Assembly (NCBI GenBank): GCA_028015205.1
Contig: CM051511.1
Coordinates: 30,248,001-30,312,000, forward strand
Length of the DNA stretch: 64,000 nucleotides
Direction of reading: 5' to 3'
From: Mytilisepta virgata
Lineage: Eukaryota; Mollusca; Bivalvia; Mytilida; Mytilidae
Shown here: piece by piece, positions 45,648 through 56,734 of the stretch
Layout: every line of letters begins with the position of its first letter
Position numbering within the stretch: the stretch's first letter is position 1
Notes under the pieces: generated by a model
Databases searched by the model: none
Told to the model about the DNA's origin: nothing
Seen by the model: the letters and a program-made list of their open reading frames with translations, nothing else
Program-made: the position numbers and the translations under genes

Positions 45648-46319
45648 AACTAGAGACTCTCAAGAGCCTATATCGCTCACCTGGATTTGACTTTTCACCT
45701 TGAGCAGACCCTAAAATTAAGTGTTGCAGTCAATTTGTCTGGTTTTTCTATAGGATTCTATGTTAAACTAATTTCAGCTGTGGCAGTCATCTTGGTTTGT
45801 CCAGGTCAATGGATACATTTCTAAAAGAGAACCATCTAAGTCCAAGTCTTGTTCCAACTGGCTAAGCGGTTTCAGACAAGAAGATTTTTAAATGAATTTT
45901 CCTATAGGGTCTAATATTTAACAAAGTTCGGTGTGGCAGCCATCTTGGTTGACAATCTGGGTGATCGGACAAATTTTTGAAAGAGGACCTTCTAAGGACC
46001 AATGCCACCAAGTCTGGCTCCAATATCAGGAGTACTATTTTCATAACAAGAAGCAGAAGCATGCGCAGAAATTTAGTAAACAAAGAAATATATTGTTAAA
46101 ATTTATGTTTTTTGAATTTTTATTTACACTGAAAAAGTGGGCGACGGAATTGGATTTTTATATTGGCACACACTGGAATTTGATATTCACACGCCAAGTG
46201 GGCAACAGAGATGTAATTTTTTTGGGCCCACACAGATAATTACTCGCCAGATTACTCGCAAAGTTTGGCCAAGTGATGAGAAAAGCTCACTTGACCCTTT
46301 GGGTTAGGTGAGCTAAAAA
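45648..46319 (+). mobile_element. Short hairpin-ended 165-bp-unit element
   Basis: Starts AACTAGAGACTCTCAAGAGC and CGCTCACCTGG, ends GCTCACTTGACCCTTTGGGT, TAGGTGAGCTAAAAA. Two to three units, then 46030-46255, an unrelated segment with GAAAAAGTGGGCGACGG and CACACGCCAAGTGGGC, replace the usual interior. Confidence 0.7.
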
Positions 46320-47318
46320 TGCATTTCAAGAGGTAGATCTTAACTAATGGAAATCTTTTGCAGTTTAAAGTTAACCTCTATCTCTTATAGTTTATGAAAT
46401 ATCAGGCGTTATATATTAAAATATTGAAAATTTGACAAAGAAAGGACAATAACTCCAAGATGGGTATTCAGATTTATTACACAATTAGAGGGTATGTAGA
46501 TCTTGACATGCTAAACATTTTGACAGTTAAAACTTAACCTCTATCTCTAATACTTTTTTTAAGACGAAATATATTAATTTTTTGGAAAATTTGATAAAAA
46601 AGGGCAATAACCCCAAGATGGGTGATCATATTTACTTCAAAATTAGAGGATATGTATGTCTTGACATGCTGAACATAATTGCAATTTAAACTTAACTTCT
46701 ATCTCTTATAGTTAATGAAATGTAAGGCAAAATATATTAAAATGTTGAAAATTTGACAAAGAAAGGGCAATAACTCCCAGATGGGTATTCTGATTTATAA
46801 CAAAATTAGAGGGTATGTTGATCTTGACATGCTAAACATTTTTGCAATAAAACTTAACCTCTATCTCTAATACTTTTCAAAATATAAGACAAAATGTATA
46901 AACAATTTGAAAATTTCACAAAAAAGGGCAATAACTCCAAGATGGGTATTCCAATTAACTTCAAAATTGCAGGGTAGGTAGATATTGTCGTGTTGATCAT
47001 TTTTACCCCATGTCAGATTTTCGATATCTGTACTGGTTTTTGAGTTATTAACCAAAAACAGCAATTTACCCCTATGTTCTATATATAGTAACAGCGGCCA
47101 TGTTGTTTGGTCCTTGGACTCATCGGATACAATTTTGAAACTGGGTACCTGATGATGATTCAGTCCAAGCTTGGTTCATATTGGCCCAGCAGTTTCAGAG
47201 GAGAAGATTTTTTATAAAGTTTACGACGGACGACAGACGACGGACGACGGACGAACGCCGACGGACGCCAAGTGATGGCAATAGCTCACATGACCCTTCG
47301 GATCAGGTGAGCTAAAAA
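46320..47318 (+). mobile_element. 165-bp-unit element, 5' truncated
   Basis: Directly abuts the previous element. Six units with GGGCAATAACTCCAAGATGG and GGTATGTAGATCTTGACATG, then GACGGACGACAGACGACGGA and the 3' hairpin GCTCACATGACCCTTCGGAT, CAGGTGAGCTAAAAA. Confidence 0.75.
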
Positions 47319-47685
47319 TGGAAGACCACAATTTGCCACTGCAACCATTCAGCCAGTAGTAGTCACATTTTGTTGGATTGATTACCTGTCCAATGATACT
47401 GGAATGGTTCTAATTTGTTTTTAATCGTATGCAGAGACTCGACCTTAATGGCAGTGGCTATAAGAAATGGAAAACAATAAGCCAGAAATATATATCAATT
47501 ATATCTCAACTAAAACTTAAGTGGAATTTCTGTAACGAACATAAGCATTAATTTTAACTGGTTCTAATTGTTTGTCGAACTATATTTCCTGCCGCAACTG
47601 AATTAAATTTGATAACCAAAACCTAAACCGAACGTTGCAGTGGAGAAAAAGCATACCACATTGCAACTGAAACAAGATGTCAAAG

Positions 47686-48859
47686 TAACCAGATGCTCTC
47701 AAGAGACTGTATCGCTCACCTGATATATCAAAAACAAACGTCAAAGAAGACTCTTAAATAGCATTCCTGCAAATTTTGTTCTTAAACGCTTAAGTGGTTT
47801 TAGAGAAGAAGCATTTTAAAACATTTTTCCCATCAGTTCCTATGTTCAAGAATTTCAACTTTGCACAACAAAACTGAAAATTAGAAGAGGAGAACCCTAG
47901 TATTAGTTGGTCTAAATTTGTGAAATGTTTTTTGAGAAGGTACAATGTATTTCCCATATGGTTCTATGTTAAACTATGTTCTGCCGTTACAGCATCTTGA
48001 TTTCAGATCTGCACCAAACTGTCAAAATTAATACCAAATCACCCCCAAGTATCATTTGAGCATGATTTGGTTTCAATGTGTGAAACGGTTTCTGAGAAGA
48101 AGCTTTTTGTATATATTTCCCATAGGGTGCTATATTAAACTATGTTCCACAGTGGTGGCCATCTTGGATTTCATATTGGCACCAAACACACAAAATTAAT
48201 AGAGACCATCCTAGTAGCATTCCTATATGATTTGCTTTAAATATTTGAGACGGTTTCTGATAAGAAGCTGTTTATATGTATTTCCCATAGGGTTATATGT
48301 TATACAATGTTCCACGGTGGCCATCTTGGATTTCAGGTCAGCACCAAAAACTCAAAATTAGTAGAGGACCATCCTAGGATCATTTGTGCATGATTTGGTA
48401 TGATTATGTGAGACGGTTTTGGAGAAGAAGCTATTTGTATGTATTCCTCAAACGATTTTTTGTTAAACTATGTTCCACGGTGGCAGCCATCTTTGATTTC
48501 TGATCCGCACCAAAAATTCAAAATTAATAGTGGACCACCTAAGGAACATTCCCACAATATCACAATTCAATCTGCCAGTTTCTCAGAAGAAGATTTTTGA
48601 AATTTCAGCAATCAGAAATCATTATTGGCCCTGGCAGCCATGTTTAAATTCCGATCAGCACAAAAAACTCAAATTTTGTAAAGTACCACCCAATGAACAT
48701 TCCTGCCAAGTTTTGTTCCAATTGGCCAAGTGGTGTCAGAGAAGAACATTAAAATGTGAAAAGTTTACAGACGACAATGACGACAACGACAACGACGACT
48801 CTACGACGGAGACGGTCACAAAGTGATGACAATACCTCACATGGGTCAGGTGAGCTAAA
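47686..48859 (+). mobile_element. 165-bp-unit element beside exon 1
   Basis: 5' AGATGCTCTCAAGAGACTGT, CGCTCACCTG; 3' GACGACTCTACGACGGAGAC, CTCACATGGGTCAGGTGAGC. Units with CTATGTTCCACGGTGG and CATCTTGGATTTCAGATC. Its 3' end stops about 45 bp from the donor of receptor exon 1. Confidence 0.7.
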
Positions 48860-48909
48860 TATTATACCAATCCCACCAAAATGAATTCATGAAAAAATAT
48901 ATTACTTAC

Positions 48910-48942
48910 AGTAACAACTAACAGGAAACATATCTTCAACAT
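48910..48942 (-). CDS. Receptor exon 1: start codon and signal peptide
   Basis: Codes for residues 1-11 (MLKICFLLVVT), a basic residue followed by a hydrophobic run, and ends at a strong donor GTAAGT (48909-48904) in phase 0. Exon 2 continues the hydrophobic run with SILLCF, so the joined sequence is a standard secretory signal peptide. The ATG is the first in-frame methionine after an in-frame TGA in the leader. The 5' limit of the exon is uncertain: a pyrimidine-rich TTTTAG acceptor ends at 49009, so a leader exon may start at 49008 and a further noncoding exon may lie to the right. An 11-residue exon alone would be weak evidence; the donor, the matching phase and the resulting signal peptide carry the call. 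Confidence 0.7.
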
Positions 48943-48974
48943 CCTTTGGTATATATCAGAAAACAATGGGGCAT
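48936..48974 (-). promoter_or_regulatory. Upstream ORF overlapping the receptor start codon
   Basis: In the leader of exon 1 an out-of-frame ATG (48974-48972) opens a 12-codon reading frame that stops at TGA 48938-48936, inside codons 2 and 3 of the receptor frame. Ribosomes that use it would finish just past the receptor ATG (48942), an arrangement that usually lowers translation of the main frame. Seen: the two ATGs and the stop. Inferred: a regulatory effect, which depends on the transcript including this stretch. Confidence 0.4.
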
Positions 48975-49555
48975 GTTCCTGATTAATGCTTCACTGTTTA
49001 CTAATAGCCTAAAACAATTAAAAGAGGTATAATGACACAAATTCAAAATATTCATCACGGATATTCAATTCATTTCAATCTTGTTTGATTAAACACCATA
49101 CTCACTTCTTTAACATTCCATATTGATTTCAATCAAGCAGCAATCATTGGTAATATTTATGTTGCAGAATCAGAGCTAATTTTATTTCAATCATCATCCA
49201 ATAAGATTCAGTGTAGCGTCAAAATCAGTCAACATTTCTTTTATACTTGGAAATGTTTTATAGTATCCTTGTTATTAATTATTTAGTATTACTAACAACA
49301 TAAGCAGGCATGAGCCCGATACAACAGGTTCCTCTACTGATTTGTTTTGCTGAAAATTTACCAGATGGTCAGCTTATATGCATATCTTTCAGAAAAATAA
49401 GGTTTAGAGCCACGACGTCACGATCTGTGGAAAGAAAACCATACCTTCATGACTTAGTTTTTTAAGATATTTGAGATTAATTGTGGTATGTTTGAGCCAA
49501 AATCCCTAAATGTTTCACTTTTCATGACTGTCACAAAAAACTGTTTAAATTTTTA

Positions 49556-50839
49556 AGCCAGAGGCTCCTAGGAGCCTGTATCGCTTACCTGGTTTACAAA
49601 TCGCCCAACAAATCTCATTTAAAGACTAGCCTGTCTATTTTGTCCTTCGAAGATGAAATGATAAATCTTTGTAAAAGACCTAACACATCATTTGTACCAA
49701 TCAACAAAGCTTTGGATTTGTTCAATCTGGAAACAAAAATTGCCAATGGCAATGTTTTAGCCATATCAAGAAGATTTGAGGACACTTTGTGGAGGACTTC
49801 ACAACAATCAGGGCAACCATGTACCAAGTTTCAGGACAGAAGATTTTTAAAGTTTCAGTTAATCAGTAACAAGAATGGCCCATGGCAGCCATGATTTTTG
49901 CCAGATCAAGACAAAAAGAGGGATCTTAGTAGAAGATCTAAAAAAAAGTCACTTGTATCATGTTACAAATCATTGCACTTGTAGTTTCAGGAGATGATTT
50001 TTCAAATTACAGCCAATCAGAAACAAGAACTGCCCATGGCAACCATGTTTTTTCGACCAATCAAGATGAAATGAGAAACTTGTAGTGGACTTCATTAGCA
50101 TCATTTGTACCAAGTTAGAAATCAGTTGCACTTGTGGTTTCAGAGGAGATGATTTTTAAAGTTTCAACCAATCAGAAACAAGAATTGCCCATTGTGGATA
50201 TGTTTTTTGCCGGATCAAGTCGAAATGGCGAATCTGTATAGAAGACCTCACAAACATCATTTGTATCAACTTACAAATCATTTTGCACTTATAGTTTCAG
50301 AGGAGATGATTTTTAAAATTTCAGCCAATCAGAAAAAAGAATTGCCCATTGCAGCCATGTTTTTTGCTGATCAAGACGAAATGAGAAATCTTTGTACACG
50401 ACCTCACAAACATCATTTGTATTAACTTATAAATCATTTGCACTTGTAGTTTCAGAGGAGATGATATTTCAAATTTCAGCCAATTGCCCATGGCAGCCAT
50501 GTTTTTTGCTGGATCAAGTTGAAATGAGGAATGTTTGTAGAAGACGTTACAAACATCATTTGTATCAAATTACAAATCATTTGTACTTATAGTTTCAGAG
50601 GAGATGATTTTTTAAGTTTCAGCCAATCAGAAACAAATATTGCCCATGGCGGCCATGTTTTTCGTCCAATCAAAAGGAAATGAGGAATTGTCATAGAGGA
50701 CCAATAGTACATCATTCCTGCAAAGTTCCAATTGGCCCAGTAGTTTCAGAGGAGATGATAAAAATCTGAAATGTTAACGACGACGACGGACGCAAAGTGA
50801 TGGCAATAGCTCACATGGCATTGCCAGATGAGCTAAAAA
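49556..50839 (+). mobile_element. 165-bp-unit element, CATCATTTGTA subfamily
   Basis: 5' AGAGGCTCCTAGGAGCCTGT, CGCTTACCTGG; 3' AACGACGACGACGGACGCAA, GCTCACATGGCATTGCCAGA. Seven units with GGAGATGATTTTTAAAATTT, CAGCCAATCAGAAACAAGAA and CATCATTTGTA. Confidence 0.75.
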
Positions 50840-51179
50840 GATAACGTAATAGGATCTTTTGTTAAATATTAAAAACTATATAATTATGCATTATTTTCTG
50901 ATAAATATTTCATGAAAAAGATTCTTAACTAATTAGGAAATTATGCAAATTTAAGCCAAAACAATCAGCTCCTGTGAAAAAATTTTGCCCTTTGCGTAGC
51001 AACAAAGATGTCATAAAACTGGAAAAATCAAACGGAGCAGTTGAGTGTGAATGTACTCAAATACTATGTATCTGACAAATTTATTAACTTTAGGAATGTT
51101 GTTTTTGTTATTTTCATCCTTTAAAACGATATTTATAGGTAAGGGGCAACTTCCTATTATTGAACTAAAAAGGTCAAAA

Positions 51180-51510
51180 GTAGTCACAGGAGCTACAGTA
51201 TTACAGCTGGTTCTTAAGTTGTCCCTTTCAGAATGATACACAATCAAGCCGACCAACCAGACAAAGATCATCTTGTCCAAAACCTTTAAACCAATTGGAA
51301 CCAGAATTTGCAGCAATGGTAAGGTGGTTCCCTTTAAATGTTGTATTCGATGACCCAGGTGATTATCCAATATGGTAGCCAGGAGAACACAATTTAGCAA
51401 TTTTGAAGATTCCAGAGGTAAAAGATGTTATTCGTCTAACCAACATAGCCAATTATTGGCCTCCACAGTTAAACTTAGTTTAAAATGTGCTTCTGCTGAG
51501 TTAGATCACT
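51180..51510 (-). repeat. Diverged 165-bp units, opposite strand
   Basis: GTCCCTTTCAGAATGATAC, TTGGAACCAGAATTTGCAGC and TGATTATCCAATATGG are decayed minus-orientation units; 52235-52480 holds more beyond the foldback. The foldback has split one old element. Confidence 0.55.
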
Positions 51511-51599
51511 TTAAGGTGACAGGTATAAAAATGGATAATCTCACAGAATTTTATGAAATTTTGCATACAACTAGAGCATGAGGAACTGCACATGAACAT

Positions 51600-52245
51600 C
51601 GAAAAAATGATATATATATATATATATAACTTTTACATTTTCTGAGATATAGCAAATTAAATATCCGGAAAATAGTAGTACAAATATATAGAATACACGT
51701 AAATATCGTAAAAAAGTTCAGCAAGTTTGACTGCAAATTAACATTTGTCGAAATCCTGTCTTACGAATTTCTTTTAAAATGATATGATTTTGTTACTGGA
51801 ATTTCCGTTTTATTGATATAAAATTTATAGGGGGTCACCGATTTCATTTTTTGAGTATGGATAGTTGAATCTGGGTGGAAAAAGCACCGAAAAGGCAAAA
51901 ATAATCGTGACGTCGTGGCTCTAAACCTTATTTTTCTACGTTTTTAGGTATTGCACAGACACTTGGATGATTAATACTGCAAAAACGAATTTGGTGACCC
52001 CCTATAGCTTTCATATCAATAAAACGGAAATTTTAGTGGCAATAACATATCAATTTTAAAGAAAATTCGTATTACACGTTTTTGATAAAAGGTAATTTAA
52101 GGTAAAATTTTTCAATATTTTTTGAGATATTTACGTGCATACTACACATTTGTACTTCTTTCTACAGAGTATTCAATTTGCTATATATCCGAAAGTATAA
52201 AAGTCACTTATATATTTTTTTCTGAGACTGCTGATCCAACTGAAA
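51600..52245. repeat. Foldback sequence with arms of about 300 bp
   Basis: The left side (AGCAAATTAAATATCCGG, ACACGTAAATATC, TACGAATTTCTTTTAAAATG, TTTCCGTTTTATTGATAT, TAGGGGGTCACC) is mirrored on the right (GGTGACCCCCTATAGC, ATATCAATAAAACGGAAAT, AAAATTCGTATTACACG, GATATTTACGTGCATAC, ATTTGCTATATATCCG). The centre is about 51850-51980. Arms are roughly 75-80% similar by eye. No ORF. Confidence 0.75.
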
Positions 52246-52804
52246 CAGAAGTTTCCAGCAGCTGTTAATTGGACTCCTTTCAAAGTTTTATCCGATGATA
52301 CGGACCTCTTGGCCAAAATTTAATTTTGTTATAGAATTCTATGTGAAAATCACATGAAGATCTTCTTGTCTGAAACCAATGAGCCATTTGGAAATAAACC
52401 TAGCGGTAGTGGGATTTAGGCTAATTCTTTCCAAATTGTATCCATGGACCCGGCCACTGTCAAAATGGCCAACAAAAGTGACCCATGTAATATTTTAAAA
52501 ATTTGCTGCGAGAGTTGAGAAGTGTTCAATAAACCTTGCATTTGAGTCTTTTTCTAAGGCTAGTGCAAACAATAACTTGACTGTTTTCACATTGTTTAAT
52601 TTGATTATTTTCTTCATTTTTTAATTAAATGTTAATATCGATTAGTTTTGAGAATTTTTTGTTGCATTTTCAGTCATTCATTATTTTTCATAGTACTCAA
52701 TAATTATTCATTAGCTTAATTTTATAATATTCCCCATGACAAACGGCAATACACGAAACATGTATATAAACATTATTTCCAGAATAAGGTACTGGGTCAA
52801 ATAA

Positions 52805-53000
52805 TGTTTAGGCACCCGAAAGGCTGCCTAGCTCGTCCCCAGCTGGTGGATAGGGGACCCCTCTCGTTGGGGTGTTGCCAGGTCATAATACGGAACGCCT
52901 GACAACGGACCATACTAACTAACGTGTTTGGAGGATTTCACGCTCCGAGCACGTTAAAGACCACTCCTGTAGTTTTCGAAAAAAAAAAAAAAAAAAAAAA
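52805..53000 (+). mobile_element. SINE-like repeat with 22-A tract
   Basis: GC-rich block GGCACCCGAAAGGCTGCCTA..GGATAGGGGACCCCTCTCGT..CACGCTCCGAGCACGTTAAAG ending in 22 A residues (52979-53000). It contrasts with the AT-rich flanks and resembles a repeat of mollusc genomes. No target duplication found, and the A run may be internal, since CAGTAGGCGTATGTC also follows related sequences. Confidence 0.4.
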
Positions 53001-53009
53001 CAGTAGGCG

Positions 53010-54110
53010 TATGTCTAGATTTGCTACAGAAAGTTAAATTATCCCACCCTTCCCAACCATCCACTCTTTTACAGTGGCAGTTAAAACCAGTCCGCTATAT
53101 ACACATATTCCACCCCTATTTGAGTTGCTTTTTATAAATTGGTTCTCGTCCTGAAGATCCACTAAATATATCCACTGTAAAATAAATTAGATACGAGATG
53201 TATTGTGTTAAAATTGAAATGTAAATACGGAGAAATATTTTTCTAACAAAATTAAAAAAATACAAGAAAATGTTGAGTCACATAGTCTTAATTCTTTTAC
53301 AACACATGTTATCATCCTTCCCTGTGATTTTATCAGCTTGTTGAGCAGCTCCGAAAAATTCGTATCAAGAAGCACGTGCGCTGAACAGGAGTTATCAACA
53401 GTCAGCAGGACTTATCAGCAAATTCTCCCAACGTTTGGCGGCTTAGAACTTATTACAAAGCTTTCGAAATTGCAAAATATTAATAAAATTAAAAATATCA
53501 AGATTTGGTGTTCCTTTTTTATATTATGGCGTTTTATTTAAATGAATGATGAAGAAATTTCTAAAAGTGACGTCAACAAAATATGTCTTTCCTCGATGCT
53601 GGGACTTCTTTCCGCTCTTTCCATTGCATTTCATTATTTGCGATTAAATCAAATTTATAAATATACGCTTTATTTTTGTGGGTCCATATTTTCACCAGAA
53701 TTAGTACAAAAACGACTAAATGTTGTTTAAATATGTTATCTCCTTGGTTAAATTTGAGTGATTATTTTACGTTGTGCATATTTTAGTCAGAAGTTGTTTC
53801 GCGAATGGAGACGGACTATGACGTCAACGAGGTTGCAAGTTTGAAAGCGGGTGCTTTAGTTTCCCGGAAAGTCATGAACAAAGATGTCCAGACTGATTTT
53901 GTTTTTAAAACATGAAAATACACCTTAATGTCGGTTTTTATATCATTAATAAGATATTTTACATGAACATTCAGGAAATATATACTTATTGGTATAGTAA
54001 ACGACATAACGGAAAACTTGTCGTTGCGACGAAGAATCCATACTTTTCCCGCGAGAATATTGTGAGAATTAAGAAAGTTTACAAATATTTACGTTTCAGA
54101 TAAGTAATTA
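53010..54110. other. No gene recognised
   Basis: Somewhat less repetitive DNA upstream of the mapped receptor start codon. No promoter or exon can be assigned; short frames near 53338-53730 and 53912 lack motifs. Confidence 0.4.
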
Positions 54111-54117
54111 AGATGAT

Positions 54118-54275
54118 AAAAATATCATCTGCATTTTGACAGCTAGTTATGTAAAATATCACCCCGCTCGACAGAATATGAAGATTTGGGACTCTTTCGC
54201 TACGCTCACTCGTCCCAAGCTTCATATTCTGGGCTAACGGGATGATATTTTACTATATGCAGATAATATATACAT
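54118..54275. repeat. Hairpin with 42-bp arms and imperfect extension
   Basis: GTAAAATATCACCCCGCTCG..GAATATGAAGATTTGGGAC faces GTCCCAAGCTTCATATTC..GGGATGATATTTTAC around ACTCTTTCGCTACGCTCACTC-type centre; ATATCATCTGCAT outside matches ATGCAGATAATAT. Likely a palindromic MITE. Confidence 0.7.
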
Positions 54276-54472
54276 ATAAATTTGCAAATCAAGAAATTCT
54301 AAAACGAAAACTAAGTAAACAAATAAAAAAAATGTTTTTTGTGGTTAATTCTCAATGCATTCCCTAGAATCGTTCATCATCATGATGTTCTAAAATACAC
54401 AAAATGCTATTAAAGTGTATAAAAGACAATGAAACAAATTACAGATAACAGAAAATAACACTTGAACTCTTC

Positions 54473-55190
54473 TGTTTTAAAAAGGGATATTCTATTTTAT
54501 TCCCTTTTCAAATCAAAAACCATGGCTGCAATAATTGTAAGTATTTAACTTAGGGAAAAACAAATTATGATAGCAATTTAATGTTTTCATTAAAAGCAGG
54601 TAACAATTCTACTATTTGCATTATAAACATAGCTTTTTCAATGACATTATATATGTCAACTACAACAAGAAGTGTAATTTCTTTAAAAATATATGCTTTT
54701 CTCTAAATATTTTGGGAAAAGATTTTCTTATAAAGTTTGCAACAATTTTTCGGGAAATTTCCCGAAACTTAATTCTATAAGCTGCTTTGATATTTCAAAA
54801 ATAAATCGATGCAGTGTAATATATTATATTATACGTACCATCACCTATTCGGGAAATTTCTTAAAACTTTTAAGTTGCCTTTTTTATATTTATATGCAAG
54901 ACACAAGATTCCCCGAATTTTTTTTATCTTCAGAAGCATCAAAAAGTTGCTTACATTCCTCTATTTTCTATTTTCAATGGATGAATAACATTGAACTAGA
55001 GGTTCCTAGAAGCCTGTTTCACTCTCTTGGATTTCATTTGCACATTTAAAAAACATATGTTTGGCCTTGAGCACAACTGATGAGCCATAAATCCATGAAA
55101 TGTGCACATATAGTGCATCAAAATTAGCATCAAAGAATTTAATATTACCACTAATTCGATACATCTGCTGCTAGTATTTCAATACTAGCC
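54473..55190 (+). repeat. Long inverted repeat, left copy
   Basis: Matches the reverse complement of 61200-61815 (about 70-75% by eye): TTCTATTTTATTCCCTTTTC, GCAATAATTGTAAGTATTTA, CTACTATTTGCATTATAAA. Its inner end (CACAACTGATGAGCC..AAATGTGCACAT..CATCAAAGAATTT) matches the inverse of 60030-60120. A 165-bp-family 5' end (CTAGAGGTTCCTAGAAGCCT) lies at 54997. Confidence 0.75.
54748..54767. promoter_or_regulatory. Palindromic kappaB-like motif in repeat
   Basis: TTTCGGGAAATTTCCCGAAA, a perfect 20-bp palindrome whose core GGGAAATTTCCC fits the NF-kappaB consensus. Perfect or near copies lie at 61420-61435 and 61530-61549, weaker ones at about 54848, 61351 and 61566. Binding is untested; the motif may simply be part of the repeat. 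Confidence 0.35.
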
Positions 55191-55199
55191 CAAAATTTA

Positions 55200-55900
55200 T
55201 AGTACTATAAATTTACTGTTACTAAAATGTTTAATTTTGTGAAAACTTAAGATGCATCTTCCTAGTGCACAACTCTGTCCTTAAGACATTTTTTAGTCAG
55301 AATAAGATAGTTGTTTTAAATTTGACTGATTTTTCTATTTTTAGTCATAATGGCCATATATTGGTCCAATGTCTGGACTTATGAATTTCGAAAGAGGACA
55401 GGATAAGGACCATACCACATGTATACCACTAAGTTAAGCTTCAATTGGCAGTTTCAGAGATTTTGAAATATTGTTTCTTTAACAAGGTCCAGTCCCCATC
55501 CTCCCCCCCCCCCCCCCCCCCATGTATGGATATCAGACACAACTTTGACAGGGGACAATCAAAGGACTTGATGAAGAAATCCAAGTCACATGAGACCATC
55601 ACTGATAAATACATTGTACAATGACAATATCCCTAGACTTCCATTCTGCAGTAATTGTGCTATACAATAATGACATATGAGCATTTGAATATCAGAGATC
55701 AATTAATATATGTGTTATTGCATTCCAGAAAATAATCTATCGATCTCTAAAATGTATAAATAAGTGTCAACACCAATACATGTACAAACAAAATTGCTAC
55801 AAATTAATAAAACAGTTCAACCATTCCCTGACCAAATTTTTAAAGCCACCAAAGGGTGCACCACGAAAAGTATGATTAGCAGTTTTTTTCTCAATAAATT
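55200..55900. other. Diverged repeat units and poly-C run, no gene
   Basis: Weak 165-bp-type traces at 55340-55500, a run of about 20 C at 55501-55521, otherwise AT-rich. Confidence 0.45.
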
Positions 55901-55904
55901 CATA

Positions 55905-56155
55905 AAAATGTGTGAGTCTTCCAAGGAAGACATGTGTCGCCTGCAGACGTCAATTTTTACAAAAGATATTAAAATTGTCTAAAAAGGAAATATATATGCA
56001 CACTTGTGCATTAAGGTTAATGCTCAGAGAAAGTTTAATCAAATTCCTATGAGCGGTCTACGAGTAGTTGAGGATAGAAGAAAAGTGTGACGACGCAAGA
56101 CGACAGATAGTGATCCCTATGTGTCGACCATGCGTTCCGCAGGCGACACAAAAAT
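55905..56155 (+). mobile_element. Small TGTCGCCTGC hairpin element
   Basis: 5' TGTGTCGCCTGCAGACG (55930), 3' TGTGACGACGCAAGACGACA then GTGTCGACC..CGCAGGCGACACA. The 5' motif is inverted in the 3' hairpin, a minimal version of the tandem-unit elements with no internal array. Confidence 0.55.
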
Positions 56156-56159
56156 TCTC

Positions 56160-56690
56160 TGTTCCTCTGTGTCTGGTTAAGTTTTGGTATTATTTTTTAT
56201 TTTTCTTTGTCTTCCTGAAAAAAACAGCAAAATTTACTAATGGTGAATCTTTATGAAACTAAAAACATTCTTATAATTCATATCATATTTCAGAGTTTGG
56301 ACTGCCCAAAACAACTTTGAAAATGTAACTTGGCATTGGCATGACCTCAAACATGATTCTTAAATATTTTGTGCGATTTGTTTTTCTTCTTTTCAGTATT
56401 AGCACTGACATTGGTAAAGTAATCCTAAAAAAAAATCTTAAACTGGTCTTTCGGCTCTACAGTCATTTCTAATTAATCTGTAACTGCCCCATACATATCT
56501 TTAATTTTTATAAAATATTTAATATACTATCAAATGTTTTTCTGGCATGGAAATGTTTCACAGTTGCAACGAAAGATGATTTGTAAACAAGGAGCTGTCT
56601 GAGTGACAAACAATTGTATATTCCTTAATCAGTGTTCAAATCTGCTTGCTAGCTTGACTGCATTTCCAGCTGTACATCACTAAATTAATA
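56160..56690. other. No gene recognised
   Basis: AT-rich single-copy-looking sequence without supported features. Confidence 0.4.
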
Positions 56691-56734
56691 ACAGGATTTT
56701 TCCATTGGATAATCCAATTGTAAACTGAAATTGA

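Larger units (their letters stand above)
2671..48942 (-). other. Transmembrane Roc-type GTPase receptor gene, 3' incomplete
   Basis: Six exons on the minus strand join into one open frame of 290 codons plus one base. Order in the protein: signal peptide (residues 1 to about 18), cysteine-rich ectodomain (about 20-165), linker, one membrane helix (about 181-206), basic stop-transfer residues, then the beginning of a P-loop GTPase domain (from about 235). Seen: GT/AG sites at every junction, compatible phases throughout, no internal stop, five N-glycosylation sequons all in the ectodomain and 14 cysteines in residues 16-157. Known: the GKNGVGKT loop followed by an STDG motif is typical of Roc/COR-like GTPases, which are expanded in bivalves; the ectodomain resembles an uncharacterised domain of predicted mollusc proteins. 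Inferred: a cell-surface receptor coupling an external ligand to a GTPase switch. The remaining GTPase and C-terminus lie left of position 1. Unseen extra exons between those mapped cannot be excluded because phase-1 exons could be skipped without breaking the frame. Confidence 0.75.

Noticed and set aside
5829..50839. CRISPR array or satellite DNA
   Set aside because: Units are 110-185 bp, diverged and bounded by hairpins; no short repeats with unique spacers, and the genome is eukaryotic.
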